From: CAVVFX01 sp963747535
GTDB lineage: Bacteria > Acidobacteriota > Terriglobia > Bryobacterales > Bryobacteraceae
Direction: 5' to 3'
Assembly (NCBI GenBank): GCA_963747535.1
Contig: CAVVFX010000022.1
Coordinates: forward strand, 124,001 to 188,000
Length of the DNA stretch: 64,000 bases
The position numbers and the translations under genes are program-made. Shown here piece by piece: positions 1 to 9,151 of this stretch; the stretch's first letter is position 1, and each line of letters opens with the position of its first letter. The notes below the pieces were generated by a model that was not told the origin of the DNA, did no database searches, and was given only the letters and a program-made list of their open reading frames with translations.

Positions 1-156
1 TAAGCCTTGCGCCGCATAGCTGGCCGCATTTACAATACCGCCAGGGTTGATCGAGGGAGCGGACTGTGCGGCGGCCGGGTTGCTCGCGAACGGCAAAAAT
101 AGCAGGACGGCAGTGAGCCTTTTTAGGAACTGGATCAGCTCGGATAATGTTGGCAC
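1..156 (-). CDS. Secreted protein, N-terminal part only (cut by window edge)
   Basis: The minus strand reads open from a GTG at 156 to the window edge. The GTG follows an AAGGAAG ribosome site about 5 bases upstream. The 52 visible residues begin with a short polar stretch, then a hydrophobic signal segment (LTAVLLFLPFASNPAAAQS), then PSINPGGIVNAASYAAQG. The NAASYA motif right after a signal peptide is typical of large secreted acidobacterial proteins of the Solibacter type. The function cannot be read from so short a piece. Nothing coding was seen between 157 and 332. Confidence 0.6.
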   Translation of the reverse strand, partial: MPTLSELIQFLKRLTAVLLFLPFASNPAAAQSAPSINPGGIVNAASYAAQGL

Positions 157-332
157 ACAGCTTCCTTCATCATAGTGCCGGCGAGCGTCATTTTGCCGTC
201 GATTTGAGAGATGCATCCCGCCGAAACGTGATGTCCCGGACCTTGCGCCTGTCCCGCCCCACCGCTTTGAGAAGCAGCAGGGGGATGTGATCATTTCCCT
301 CGAAAACCGCGGAGGGCGCGTTCATTCCCGAG

Positions 333-788
333 TCAGGCTCTCCTGGGTGCCTTCGAACGCGAGGCCCGTCGCGCCCCCGGTACTTTGCCGATTCGAGGAT
401 CCCCGGCGAGGATAAGTTCGCACGCACGCAGCGCCGCTTCCTCGAAATCCGGCGTATCGGCCGCAAGTATCTGCCAGTTCGTTACGCATTTGCCCAATAC
501 CTGAATGGACCGCATGTTCGGGAACTCGCGGCGCAGACTGTCGTGATGCTCTTCGGTGGTAGCCAGCCACACTCCGTTGTCCGCCGTTCGATCGCGCTTG
601 TCGCGAAGTATGAGGACAATCTTGTCCGCAACATAGACCGCGAGGCAGCCGAACATGGGCCGGGTCGTGGGCGACAGGGCGGTGATTGCGTCCAGAGCAA
701 ACTGGTGCGGGACGGCCTTGCGCTGCCTGCGTGCGAGCAAGGTTTCGTCCAGCCCGCGAGAAGGCATGGTGGAGTGGGGTTTCGACAT
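333..788 (-). CDS. Small hypothetical protein, TfoX N-terminal-like
   Basis: A 151-residue soluble protein from ATG 788. The reading frame stays open further upstream, but that part would overlap the divergent gene at 861, so the inner ATG is preferred. The core (RPMFGCLAVYVADKIVLILRD, then NGVWLATTEEHH and WQILAADTPDFEEAAL) resembles small TfoX/Sxy N-terminal or YjbR-like proteins, which open with the same MFG...VY pattern. The C-terminus is strongly basic (RRASRSKAPRRA), which could mean nucleic-acid contact; that is inference. It is transcribed away from the pectate-lyase-like gene. No role in competence can be claimed from one gene. Confidence 0.6.
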   Translation of the reverse strand: MSKPHSTMPSRGLDETLLARRQRKAVPHQFALDAITALSPTTRPMFGCLAVYVADKIVLILRDKRDRTADNGVWLATTEEHHDSLRREFPNMRSIQVLGKCVTNWQILAADTPDFEEAALRACELILAGDPRIGKVPGARRASRSKAPRRA

Positions 789-860
789 CGGAATCAGCCT
801 GACTTCAACCCATAGAATAGAATAAAGCTGAAACAAATAGCAGTGGTTCTGGAGTGATCG

Positions 861-3800
861 ATGAGAGACCTCTACGCGCTCGAATTTGTCTTGCTTGGAA
901 TCGCTTTTCCAGCCTGCGGGGCATCGCTTTACCCCGAACGCCTCAATGATCCGAACGCCGTTTATCTGACTCACGACCAGTTCTCCGCCAGCGGCGACGG
1001 CCAGGCCGACGATAGTGCGGCAATTCAAGCAGCCATCGACCGGGTCCAGGACACCACGGGCGAGGGCGTCCTCTTCGTTCCGGCGGGCCGTTATCGCGTC
1101 ACCCGCACCATTTATGTGTGGCCCGGCGTGCGGCTGATCGGCTATGGCGAGAAACGTCCGGTATTCGTCCTGGCAAGTCAGACGCCCGGGTACCAGCAAG
1201 GGATCGGTTACATGTTCTTTTTCGCTGGATTCCGGCCGAACCGCCGGCCGGGCGGAGCGGCGTTTGCGGGACGGGCCTTTCACCCGTTACCTTCGCCCCC
1301 AGGAACCGTACCTCCCAGCAAGGAGGTTCCGGATGCCAACGCCGGCACCTTCTATTCCGCCATGAGCAATATCGATTTCGAGATCGGCAGCGAGAATCCG
1401 GCGGCCGTCGCAATTCGGTTCCACGTCGCTCAGCACGGTTATCTGGCACACATGGATTTTCAGATTGGATCGGGACTGGCAGCGCTCAACGAGGTAGGCA
1501 ACGAGGCTGAAGACCTGCACTTTCACGGCGGCCGGTATGGCATCCTCACGCGCAAACCGTCGCCTGCCTGGCAATTCACGCTCATCGATTCCACCTTCGA
1601 CGGCCAGCGGGAGGCGGCCATCCGCGAGAATGAAGCGGGCCTGACGCTGGTCCACGATGAGTTTCGCAATGTCCCCACCGCCATCTCGATTGACCCTCAT
1701 TATTCGGACCAGCTTTGGGTAAAGGACGCGCGCTTCGAGAACATCAGCGGGCCGGCAATCCTCATCGGCAATGAGAACAGCCGGATGACCGAGATCAATC
1801 TGGAGACCATTGTGTGCCGTCACGTGCCTGTGTTCGCGCGATTTCGGGAGAGCGGCCGCGAACTTGCCGGAGCCGGAGAGAGTTACCGCGTAAACGTTCT
1901 TTCGCATGGACTGACCCTGGCGGGATTAGGAGCCACCGGAGAAATCAAGACCCGCTACGATGCCGCGCCGCTGAAAGCTTTTCCAGCCGCGACGCCGGAC
2001 GCGATCAGGGGCCTGCCTCCGATGGCGGCCTGGGTCAATCTACGAACCCTCGGTGCGAAAGGCGATGGAGTAACTGACGAGACCGCCCTCATTCAGAAAG
2101 CGATCGCGGAGCATCCGGTTCTCTACATCCCTTCCGGACGTTACATCGTCAGCGACACTCTCAAGCTTCGCCCCGACAGCGTGCTCATCGGGCTCCATCC
2201 GGACCAGACGCAGTTCGATATTCTCGACTCAACCGCGGGATTTCAGGGACCGGGCGCTCCCCGGCCGCTGCTCGAAGCGCCGCGTGGCGGAGACAACATC
2301 GTGACCGGCATCGGTCTCTACACCGGCGGTATCAACAGCCGGGCCGTCGGCGCGTTGTGGATGGCCGGCCGCAATTCCCTCATGGATGACGTGCGCTTTC
2401 TCGGAGGTCACGGCACCAACGGCCCGGATGGCAAGCGGGTGAGCCCCTACAGCGCGAATCTGTTCTCCGATCCCGATCCTCATCGACGTTGGGACTCCCA
2501 ATATCCCAGTCTGTGGATCACGCACGGTGGTGGTGGCACCTTCGCCAATATCTGGACGCCCGACACATTCGCGCAGGCGGGCCTCTACATCTCCGATACA
2601 ACCACTCCCGGACGCGTATTCGAACTCTCGAGCGAGCACCATGTTCGCACGGAGATCAAGCTCGACCAGGCCGCCAACTGGGAACTCTATGCGTTGCAGA
2701 CCGAAGGCGAGAGGGAGGAGAGCGCGTCCGCGATTTCACTCGAGATCAGCCGGTCGAAGAACATTACCATCGCGAACTATCACGGGTACCGGGTGGTGAG
2801 AAGTTATCATCCTGTTCCGTACGCAATTGGCATCTATGATTCCAGCGACATCCATTTCCGTAATGTCCACGTGGATAGTAACAGCGCCATGGCTCAATGC
2901 GACGAAGCGGGCTGCCGCCAGATCGCCAGATCGAGCAAAGTCTCTTTCGATAACTGCATTTTCGATCAGACTCTTCACGCGGAAGTGAGAGACCGCGAGT
3001 TCGCATGGCTCGATGTCTCCGGTAAGCTCGCTCCATTAAACCCTCGCGGACTATCGACGGTGCTTGAACCGGGAGCTGCGCTGGAGAAACTGTCCGGCGG
3101 TTTCTACAACATCTCCGGCGGGGCTGTGGACGCGTCCGGCCAGTTGTACTTCGTCGATGCTCACTTCCAACGCATTTACCGGTGGTCGCCAGAGACGAAG
3201 GATCTCAGAATCGTGCGCGACAATCCACTCGATCCGGTGAATCTCGCTTTCGATAAGGCAGGCAATCTCATCGTTGTCTCTTCCGGCGGGAAAGGATTGA
3301 CGGTCTACTCCTTCCGACCGGATGGGCCGGAGGATCGGATCACCGTTCTTCAGCCGGAGCCCTCCGTGGAGCGGCCGGATATGACCGCGATTCTGCCCGT
3401 GAACTACTGGGTAAATGGCGATTTCACTGACACTCTTTCGACCCGCACGTATGAGTACGTTTCTCTGGACCAGATGTTCACCAAAGTTGTATCCACCCGA
3501 ATGCCCTACCAGTATGTTTCTCCGGATCGCACGGTTTTCATTCCGGGAGATGAGGCCTTTCTTCAGGGACCACCGTACTTCGGATATAAGTTCGCCTATA
3601 TTCTGCAGGCGTTCGGTTTGGTAAAAGCCGTTCCTGGAAAAGCATTCTATGTAACCAACGAATCGGAGCAGCGGACATACAGGGGAAGCGTGAATGCGGA
3701 TGGAACTCTATCCGGCCTCCGCCTGTTCGCGGAACAAGGGGGAGAGAGCCTCACTCAGGATAGCGAAGGGAACGTCTATCTGGCTGCCGGACAGGTGTTC

Positions 3801-3950
3801 GTGTACAACTCCGCGGGACGACTGATCGACAGCATCCCGGTACCCGAGCGTCCCCTCGATTTGCTTTTCGGTGGAAAGGATCGCCGTACCCTCTTCATTC
3901 TCACCCACTCCTCCTTGTACGCAGTGCGCACACGATCGGCCGGACAATAG
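861..3950 (+). CDS. Secreted pectate-lyase-fold protein with C-terminal propeller-like region
   Basis: A 1029-residue protein with a GGAG site 9 bases before ATG 861. A hydrophobic leader (residues 1-22) implies export. Two pectate_lyase_3-type parallel beta-helix starts are visible: residues about 30-110 (SGDGQADDSAAIQAAIDRV, then VLFVPAGRYRV) and about 387-450 (LGAKGDGVTDETALIQKAI, then VLYIPSGRYIV). The GDG.(A/T)D motif and the PxGxY strand are classic for this fold. From about residue 740 the repeats SGQLYFVDAHFQRIYRWSP and KAGNLIVVSSGGKGLTVYSF look like NHL/SMP-30 propeller blades. It probably binds or cuts an extracellular polysaccharide; the substrate is unknown and no catalytic residues are assigned. 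It stands alone, with a terminal gap of only 32 bases before the next gene. Confidence 0.75.
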   Translation: MRDLYALEFVLLGIAFPACGASLYPERLNDPNAVYLTHDQFSASGDGQADDSAAIQAAIDRVQDTTGEGVLFVPAGRYRVTRTIYVWPGVRLIGYGEKRPVFVLASQTPGYQQGIGYMFFFAGFRPNRRPGGAAFAGRAFHPLPSPPGTVPPSKEVPDANAGTFYSAMSNIDFEIGSENPAAVAIRFHVAQHGYLAHMDFQIGSGLAALNEVGNEAEDLHFHGGRYGILTRKPSPAWQFTLIDSTFDGQREAAIRENEAGLTLVHDEFRNVPTAISIDPHYSDQLWVKDARFENISGPAILIGNENSRMTEINLETIVCRHVPVFARFRESGRELAGAGESYRVNVLSHGLTLAGLGATGEIKTRYDAAPLKAFPAATPDAIRGLPPMAAWVNLRTLGAKGDGVTDETALIQKAIAEHPVLYIPSGRYIVSDTLKLRPDSVLIGLHPDQTQFDILDSTAGFQGPGAPRPLLEAPRGGDNIVTGIGLYTGGINSRAVGALWMAGRNSLMDDVRFLGGHGTNGPDGKRVSPYSANLFSDPDPHRRWDSQYPSLWITHGGGGTFANIWTPDTFAQAGLYISDTTTPGRVFELSSEHHVRTEIKLDQAANWELYALQTEGEREESASAISLEISRSKNITIANYHGYRVVRSYHPVPYAIGIYDSSDIHFRNVHVDSNSAMAQCDEAGCRQIARSSKVSFDNCIFDQTLHAEVRDREFAWLDVSGKLAPLNPRGLSTVLEPGAALEKLSGGFYNISGGAVDASGQLYFVDAHFQRIYRWSPETKDLRIVRDNPLDPVNLAFDKAGNLIVVSSGGKGLTVYSFRPDGPEDRITVLQPEPSVERPDMTAILPVNYWVNGDFTDTLSTRTYEYVSLDQMFTKVVSTRMPYQYVSPDRTVFIPGDEAFLQGPPYFGYKFAYILQAFGLVKAVPGKAFYVTNESEQRTYRGSVNADGTLSGLRLFAEQGGESLTQDSEGNVYLAAGQVFVYNSAGRLIDSIPVPERPLDLLFGGKDRRTLFILTHSSLYAVRTRSAGQ

Positions 3951-3982
3951 GAGTGTCGCGCTGACCGGCATATCATGATTGC

Positions 3983-4597
3983 TTGGTGCGACGCGATGGA
4001 ATCCCGCAGGTGGCCGAGGCCCTGGGCTTCACGATGGCCGTTGATCTCTATATCTGGTTCCTGCGGACCCGGTTCCACTGGACCTTGTTTGTCCTGGCAG
4101 CGCTGGTCGTGGCGTCGTTCATCCGGCACTCGGAGACCCTCGGCTCGCTGGGCCTGGCCGGGCGCGCTTTCGTGGCAGCGATGGCGGCGTGGTGGCGGTG
4201 GCTAGCTCCCGGCATCAGTGCGCTGGCGATCCTGGCTTGGATGCAAGCTATCCCGGCACACTCGATCTATCGCTGGTTCGTCTATTTGTCGTGGTGTGTT
4301 CTCCAGCAACTCCTCTTTCAAAATATGGTGCACCGGCGCCTCAGAGCTGCGCTGGGCTTATCCTGGAGGGCATCCCTCTGCGCCGGGGCGCTATTCGCCG
4401 CCGTGCACATGCCGAATCCCGTACTTGTACCCGCGACGTTCTTGTGGGGCACGGTTTCCGTTCGCATGTTTGATTCACATCCCAGCGTCCCTGCCCTGGC
4501 GCTCTGGCAGAGTTTGCTGTCAACGCTGCTCTATTGGCTCACGCCGGTCGCACTCAGTCATCAGTTCCGGGTGGGGCCTGGCTATTGGACCTGGTGA
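3983..4597 (+). CDS. CPBP (CAAX/Abi-type) intramembrane protein with altered motif 1
   Basis: A 204-residue, strongly hydrophobic protein with about five membrane segments. The region CVLQQLLFQNMVHRRL followed about 30 residues later by FAAVHMPN matches the layout of CPBP/Abi intramembrane proteases, whose motif 1 is EExxxR and motif 2 FxxxH. The FxxxH element is intact, but the usual EE pair is QQ and the arginine position is Q. Either this belongs to a variant subfamily or it is not proteolytic. The start is uncertain: TTG 3983 gives the longest frame, ATG 4034 gives a protein beginning MAVDLYIWF; neither has a clear ribosome site. Family members cut prenylated or peptide substrates in the membrane; the substrate here is unknown. 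Confidence 0.55.
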   Translation: MVRRDGIPQVAEALGFTMAVDLYIWFLRTRFHWTLFVLAALVVASFIRHSETLGSLGLAGRAFVAAMAAWWRWLAPGISALAILAWMQAIPAHSIYRWFVYLSWCVLQQLLFQNMVHRRLRAALGLSWRASLCAGALFAAVHMPNPVLVPATFLWGTVSVRMFDSHPSVPALALWQSLLSTLLYWLTPVALSHQFRVGPGYWTW

Positions 4598-4952
4598 CAG
4601 GTTGCGGCCGTCTTTCAGTTCATTGCCTCATTTTTTTTGCGCTCGTGCCAAATTGTCAAAAGTTCGCGTAACCACTCCCCAACGGTCGTGGCTCAGAAAT
4701 GGTTGCTGAGCCGCGCGCGTAAGCAAGCGGTTCTGAATGCCAATTTTTGCGAGCTGGTACTAGCCGGCGTCCTTCGTCTTTCCCGTCTGGGAACTCCGCC
4801 GAATGATATAAACGGATTCGTTACAATTAAACTGGAAGTGCTTTCGCGCGACCAGGCGAGCTTGTCCAGGAAATGCGTACCCTGCCGGCAGGAGGGTCCG
4901 ACAGCCCTGGGGACATAACGCGTTTCCCAACTGATACCGAGGAGTCAAAACC
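4598..4952. other. Intergenic stretch with one hairpin
   Basis: No gene is supported in these 355 bases; the short open frames lack ribosome sites and similarity. A T8 run lies near 4630-4637, which may help end transcription of the membrane protein gene, but no strong stem precedes it. A hairpin GGCTCAG (4690-4696) / CTGAGCC (4706-4712) is present. The 3' end carries a good GAGGAG site for the next gene. Confidence 0.5.
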
Positions 4953-6134
4953 ATGATCACGCGACGTGCGGTCACGCAAGCGGCCGCCATGACGGCGCTT
5001 TCTTATTCGAAAATTCTGGGAGCGAATGGCCGCATGGGCCTGGGAGTGATCGGGACCGGCGTTCGCGGCACCTACGTGATGTCGTTATTTCAGAAAAATC
5101 AGGACGTCGAGGTCCGCGCACTTTGCGATGTCTACGGCGTTCGCCGCGAGCGCGCCCTGGAAACGGCGCCCACCGCGAAAACCTTCAACGATCACCGCGA
5201 ATTGCTGCAACTCAAGGAGGTGGATGCGGTCCTGATTGCCTCACCTGACCACTGGCACAAAGACCACGCCATCGACGCGATGAACGCCGGCAAGGATGTC
5301 TATTCGGAAAAACCCATGTGCCGCACTCGCGACGAAGCCCCGTTGATGTTGCGGGCCGCTCGGGTGACGGGCCGCGTTTGCCAGATCGGCTTGCAGCAGC
5401 GCTCCGGGCAGGTCTATCTGGAGGCAAGGGAGCAATACGTCGCCTCCGGCCTCGTCGGGGAAATCAGTCACATCGATGCGGTCTGGCACGAAAACGTTCC
5501 ACGTCCAATGTCCAATGAACCCGTCGAAAAGCCCGCGGACCTCGACTGGATACGCTTTCTCGGCACCGTGAGATATCGCGAGTGGACGCCGGCGCAATAC
5601 TTCCATTTCCGCTCTTTTCTGGACTTCAACGGCGGCAAGATGACGGACTATGGTCACCACTGGATGGATGTGGTTCACATGTTTATGGGCGAGCGTGCGC
5701 CGCACGCGGTGGTTTTCTCCGGCGGCCTCTTCTACGACCGGCACGACGGCCGCACCGCTCCCGACACGTGCAACGCGCTCTTCGAATACGACGGCTTTAC
5801 CGTGCTCTTTCAGTCCAATGCGTATGGCGCCGGCGCGGCTGAATACGGAATGACGTTTTATGGTGAGCAAGGTAAGCTGTGGGTCAACCGCAATCGGTAC
5901 GAGTTTACGCCGCACGGCAAAGGAGCCCAGACCGTGGTGAAAAAATTCCCCGGCGATATTACCGCCGACCACGTGCGTAATTTTCTCGATTGCTGTAAAT
6001 CGCGCAGCCGGCCGAATGCAGACACGTCCCTCGCCAGTATTTCCATCCTGCCGCCGCTTCTGGCGGTGCAATCGTACGAAGAGCAGCGGCGCCTGCGTTT
6101 CGATCCCGTGCGATTGGAAGTCTTGCCGCTGTAG
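4953..6134 (+). CDS. Gfo/Idh/MocA family oxidoreductase
   Basis: A 393-residue protein with a GAGGAG site 8 bases before ATG 4953. The N-terminus (MITRRAVTQAAAMTALSYS) has a twin-arginine-like leader, so export through Tat is plausible. Residues about 29-38 (GLGVIGTGVRG) form the Rossmann nucleotide-binding turn. The family lysine motif EKP is seen in DVYSEKPM, preceded by ASPDHWHKDHAIDAMNAGKD. The second half is the alpha/beta C-terminal domain (YGHHWMDVVHMFMGE). Members oxidise or epimerise sugars or polyols using NAD(P). The exact substrate is not readable. It is a single-gene unit followed by a dispersed repeat at 6143. Confidence 0.85.
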   Translation: MITRRAVTQAAAMTALSYSKILGANGRMGLGVIGTGVRGTYVMSLFQKNQDVEVRALCDVYGVRRERALETAPTAKTFNDHRELLQLKEVDAVLIASPDHWHKDHAIDAMNAGKDVYSEKPMCRTRDEAPLMLRAARVTGRVCQIGLQQRSGQVYLEAREQYVASGLVGEISHIDAVWHENVPRPMSNEPVEKPADLDWIRFLGTVRYREWTPAQYFHFRSFLDFNGGKMTDYGHHWMDVVHMFMGERAPHAVVFSGGLFYDRHDGRTAPDTCNALFEYDGFTVLFQSNAYGAGAAEYGMTFYGEQGKLWVNRNRYEFTPHGKGAQTVVKKFPGDITADHVRNFLDCCKSRSRPNADTSLASISILPPLLAVQSYEEQRRLRFDPVRLEVLPL

Positions 6135-6142
6135 CCCCTTAC

Positions 6143-6166
6143 GGCCACGGATGAACACTGATCAAC
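6143..6166. repeat. Dispersed CACGAATGAACA-type repeat, variant copy
   Basis: GGCCACGGATGAACACTGAT at 6143-6162 and four more bases form a degenerate copy of the CCACGAATGAACACGAATGA repeat also seen at 10015 and 17392. It lies in the 45-base gap between two convergent genes. Confidence 0.6.
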
Positions 6167-6179
6167 GCAAGTAGCGTAT

Positions 6180-8537
6180 CTACCGCAGCGTCAAACGCAC
6201 CGGCTTATCAACGCCCGCCAGATCGAGCACCAACTCGCCATTGGGTGCAGTGGCTCCGCTGCCGATTAAGGTTTCGTCGCCGTCGGCCACTTTCAGGCTG
6301 GTCAGTTTGAATTGCGGTGCGTTCCGCAACCAGGAGAACTGGAAACAGCCATCCATCGACGTGTATTCCAGGTCGAGATCGCGCGCCTGGAACGATCCTT
6401 CGGCACGCATGTTCGTGAGGATATCAGTCCCGGCGCCGGACGTGTCCGCAGAGAGATCGGCAGCCACTTTGCCGCCTCGCCACGCAATGCCCGCAACATC
6501 TCCTGCGACATGGTACGTGGGAACGCGGCCGGTGAGATCTGCATCAATCACCCCTGACACAGTGCCACCGTCGTAGCGGGCCTTGGCTCCCGCCAGTTTG
6601 ATACGAGTGCCATCCCAGATCACGCGCGTCGAGAAGTGGTCGAAGTCTGAACCTGCGAGGCTGAGGTTGCCGATGTCGACCGTCCCGTCGGCGCGCATTT
6701 GCGCCAGCCAGTCGGGCGCTTCGCTGCTTCTCAGGCCAAGAGCGCGAGACATCAGTCCGCCGCGATAGAGGGCGGGCCGGAAGAGCGATTCAAGCTGTGC
6801 ACCAGTCACGTGCGCGGCAGTGAGGTGAAAGCGGTGAGGCCGCGGCGCGGGGGCCATCGCCGGCGCAACTCCATTGAGCGCTGCGGCCCCATTAAGCGGC
6901 GCCGCTTCATAACGATACTCTCCAGTCACCGTCAGATCGCCGGAGCGCGCCTGAATCTTACGCACCGTCAGGGAAGGCCCGTCGAGTTCGACATGCGCTG
7001 CGGCCACACGCACGGGAGCGGAGAACGAAGGCAAGGCCATAATAGCCCGCTGAATATCGATGGAGCCGGTCCAGCGGCTTGCGCCGGGGTCGACAGTATA
7101 GGAAACCTGTCCTTTCCAGCTTCCCGACTGCAGGTCACGCAAGGCAGGAATTCCCAACAGTTCCGCATGGCGATGCAGCGCGCCGATATCCATTCCGTGA
7201 CTGGTGAGGGTGGCTTTCAGGTTGTGTTGTTCCAGATCGTAATCGCCTTGGAGCGTAGCCTCGTCGCCGGGCGCGCTGCGAAGCAGGGAGGGAGCGAGAC
7301 GGGCGTGTCCATCGGCCACCATCAGCCGCACATCTTCAAACTGCAGGGGCGGACCGCCGGAGACCGAGAGCGACACCTTGCTGGCCCAACCCGATCCCTC
7401 ATAGGGACCCGTGCGCGAGATGCTGACCGCGCCGTCCAGGGTACCGTTGAGTTGAACGCCTGCGGGGATCGGCACGCCGATCTGCCGGGCCAATGGCAGC
7501 AGGGGTTGCAGCGGCATGGCGTGGCAGGTGAGGCTGAAGCCCCAGTGCGGCACACCGAGGTAATCGGCGACCCGGAATCGCGCATTCACCGGCGCATAGG
7601 GCTGCTGCCCCGCCAGCCGGGAGTCGAGTTGAAAAAACTGACCAGGAAGATTCCATGTCCCGGCAATCAACAGGGGCCAATTCTGAGAGGACGAAGGGAG
7701 TTGATCCCAGCCGTGAATGCCGCTAACCTGGACGCGCCCGTTAATTTTGAGTGCAGCAAGGGGCCCGGCGATGCGCGCCTCGCCGGATACCGCTCCGTGG
7801 ACACCGGCATCATGACCATAGAGCAGCGCGATCATGTCGCCGATCTCGCTGCGGTCCAGGCGTACGGTGATGTCGGCCAGACCCTGCTGAGGGCTCCAAT
7901 GTCCGTCAGCGACGAAAGATCCGAAACCCAGCGCCGGGCGGTCGGTGCGCGCCGGTTCGCCTTCCAGACGGATCGCCCAAGGTCCCTTTCCCGAGGAAGG
8001 CGGACGCACTTCGAGCCTGTCGATGAGGATATAGAAAACGGCTTTCACACCGCCGATTTTGAAATTGAGGCGTGACTTGGGAATGCCCGTGACACCGCCG
8101 GATTGCACACTGATGTAAGGAAAGGCCTGGAAAAGCGCCGGGCGAATCAGCGGCTCGACATTCCATCGCGCCGGCTGGTCGGGCGCCGCGGTGCGGCCGA
8201 GATTGATATGCGCATCCTCCAAGCGAATAGAGGAGAACGCAAGGTGCCCTGCAAATAGCGGCCAAATGCGCGGAATCGCGGTGAGCGTGCCGGCATAGAG
8301 GATCGGCTCCGGGCTGAGGGACGGATCGTCATAAATGACTACGTCGGAAATGCTGAAACCCGGACCGGTGAACAGATCGTATTTCACGGTACCGATCTTG
8401 ACTTTGCGGCCGAGCGAGGATTCGAGGGCCTTCCGGGCGGCGGCTCCGAAGCGGTCGGCGGCGAAGTGAGGCACCGCAAAACCGAATCCGATGACCAGCA
8501 GCAGAAGCGCGAAGATCGACCATAGCAGCCGCTTCAT
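6180..8537 (-). CDS. AsmA-like membrane-anchored protein
   Basis: A 785-residue protein with one N-terminal membrane segment (residues about 4-24) and a long region expected to lie in the periplasm. The opening FAADRFGAAARKALESSLGRKVKIGTV, followed by GPGFSISDVVIYDDP, is the AsmA/DUF748 pattern: an anchored N-terminus leading into beta-rich repeats. Near the C-terminus, LAGAKARYDGGTVSGVIDADLTG resembles the AsmA_2 repeat. AsmA/TamB relatives act in outer-membrane lipid transport or assembly. It is the last gene of a three-gene operon; its ATG overlaps the stop of the nucleotidyltransferase gene by 4 bases (ATGA), so translation is probably coupled. Why it sits with two molybdenum-cofactor-type genes is unclear. 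Confidence 0.75.
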   Translation of the reverse strand: MKRLLWSIFALLLLVIGFGFAVPHFAADRFGAAARKALESSLGRKVKIGTVKYDLFTGPGFSISDVVIYDDPSLSPEPILYAGTLTAIPRIWPLFAGHLAFSSIRLEDAHINLGRTAAPDQPARWNVEPLIRPALFQAFPYISVQSGGVTGIPKSRLNFKIGGVKAVFYILIDRLEVRPPSSGKGPWAIRLEGEPARTDRPALGFGSFVADGHWSPQQGLADITVRLDRSEIGDMIALLYGHDAGVHGAVSGEARIAGPLAALKINGRVQVSGIHGWDQLPSSSQNWPLLIAGTWNLPGQFFQLDSRLAGQQPYAPVNARFRVADYLGVPHWGFSLTCHAMPLQPLLPLARQIGVPIPAGVQLNGTLDGAVSISRTGPYEGSGWASKVSLSVSGGPPLQFEDVRLMVADGHARLAPSLLRSAPGDEATLQGDYDLEQHNLKATLTSHGMDIGALHRHAELLGIPALRDLQSGSWKGQVSYTVDPGASRWTGSIDIQRAIMALPSFSAPVRVAAAHVELDGPSLTVRKIQARSGDLTVTGEYRYEAAPLNGAAALNGVAPAMAPAPRPHRFHLTAAHVTGAQLESLFRPALYRGGLMSRALGLRSSEAPDWLAQMRADGTVDIGNLSLAGSDFDHFSTRVIWDGTRIKLAGAKARYDGGTVSGVIDADLTGRVPTYHVAGDVAGIAWRGGKVAADLSADTSGAGTDILTNMRAEGSFQARDLDLEYTSMDGCFQFSWLRNAPQFKLTSLKVADGDETLIGSGATAPNGELVLDLAGVDKPVRLTLR

Positions 8538-9151
8538 ATTTGTGCCTGACCGGCGCGCGCCAACAATTTATGGTACGCCGCGCGATCGTCGACGTCATCC
8601 ACCACTCCGGGGTCATCGGTATCGAGAAATTGCGTGACGGCAAGGTGCCGGTACAGAACGTCGGTCGGCTTGGCGTCAGGCGGTAAAGCGAGCAGTTCTT
8701 CGATCACGCCGCGCGAAAGGCGCACCGGGTGCCCCTTGCTGCCCTGAAATCGCGGAATCACCACTGGAGCCGGCGGCGCATTCACCACTGCGGTAATGGT
8801 TGTATCGGAGGGGTCCGGATGATCGACCAGCGTGAAGACCGCGTACGAGACGGTCTCGGGAAGAGCGCGGAGTCCGCATTGCAGAGAGGTGAGCATGCCG
8901 AGCGGGTAGTCGGGGTTGACGACCACGCGGACCGGAGGGGAGGACGCCCCGGCCAGCTCGGAATGAATGCGCCCGGCGTCGTGACCCAGCACCACGATAA
9001 CGGGACAGCAGTGAGTTTCGAGCCTCGCAATCAGACCGTCAAGGAAGGTTTTCCCGCGGAAAGGAAGCAAGGCTTTGGGTGTGCCCATGCGCCGGGATTC
9101 ACCGGCCGCCAGAATAATGGCCGCGGCATGTCTTACTTCGCTAAGATTCAC
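8534..9151 (-). CDS. MobA/MocA-like nucleotidyltransferase
   Basis: A 205-residue NTP-transferase starting at GTG 9151, which overlaps the stop of the upstream xdhC gene (GTGA). The signature IILAAGESRRMGTPKALLPF (residues about 12-31) is the nucleotide-binding loop of MobA-like enzymes; FTLVDHPDPSDTTI supplies the metal-binding aspartate region. Such enzymes attach CMP or GMP to molybdopterin (MocA or MobA activity). The partner XdhC points to the cytidylyl form that serves xanthine-dehydrogenase/CO-dehydrogenase-type hydroxylases, but no hydroxylase structural genes are in the window. Choosing MocA over MobA is inference from context. Confidence 0.8.
   Translation of the reverse strand: MNLSEVRHAAAIILAAGESRRMGTPKALLPFRGKTFLDGLIARLETHCCPVIVVLGHDAGRIHSELAGASSPPVRVVVNPDYPLGMLTSLQCGLRALPETVSYAVFTLVDHPDPSDTTITAVVNAPPAPVVIPRFQGSKGHPVRLSRGVIEELLALPPDAKPTDVLYRHLAVTQFLDTDDPGVVDDVDDRAAYHKLLARAGQAQI

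Noticed and set aside
333..1283. Long minus-strand frame extending the 333-788 gene upstream to 1283
   Set aside because: The extension overlaps the well-supported secreted protein gene at 861 on the other strand and has no family features; only the part from ATG 788 looks like protein.
4637..4918. 93-codon plus-strand frame before the first oxidoreductase
   Set aside because: No ribosome site, no recognisable domain, and it runs over the intergenic hairpin.
6699..8075. 458-codon plus-strand frame inside the AsmA-like gene
   Set aside because: Reverse-strand shadow of a GC-rich gene; rich in Arg, His and Gly with no domain pattern or ribosome site.
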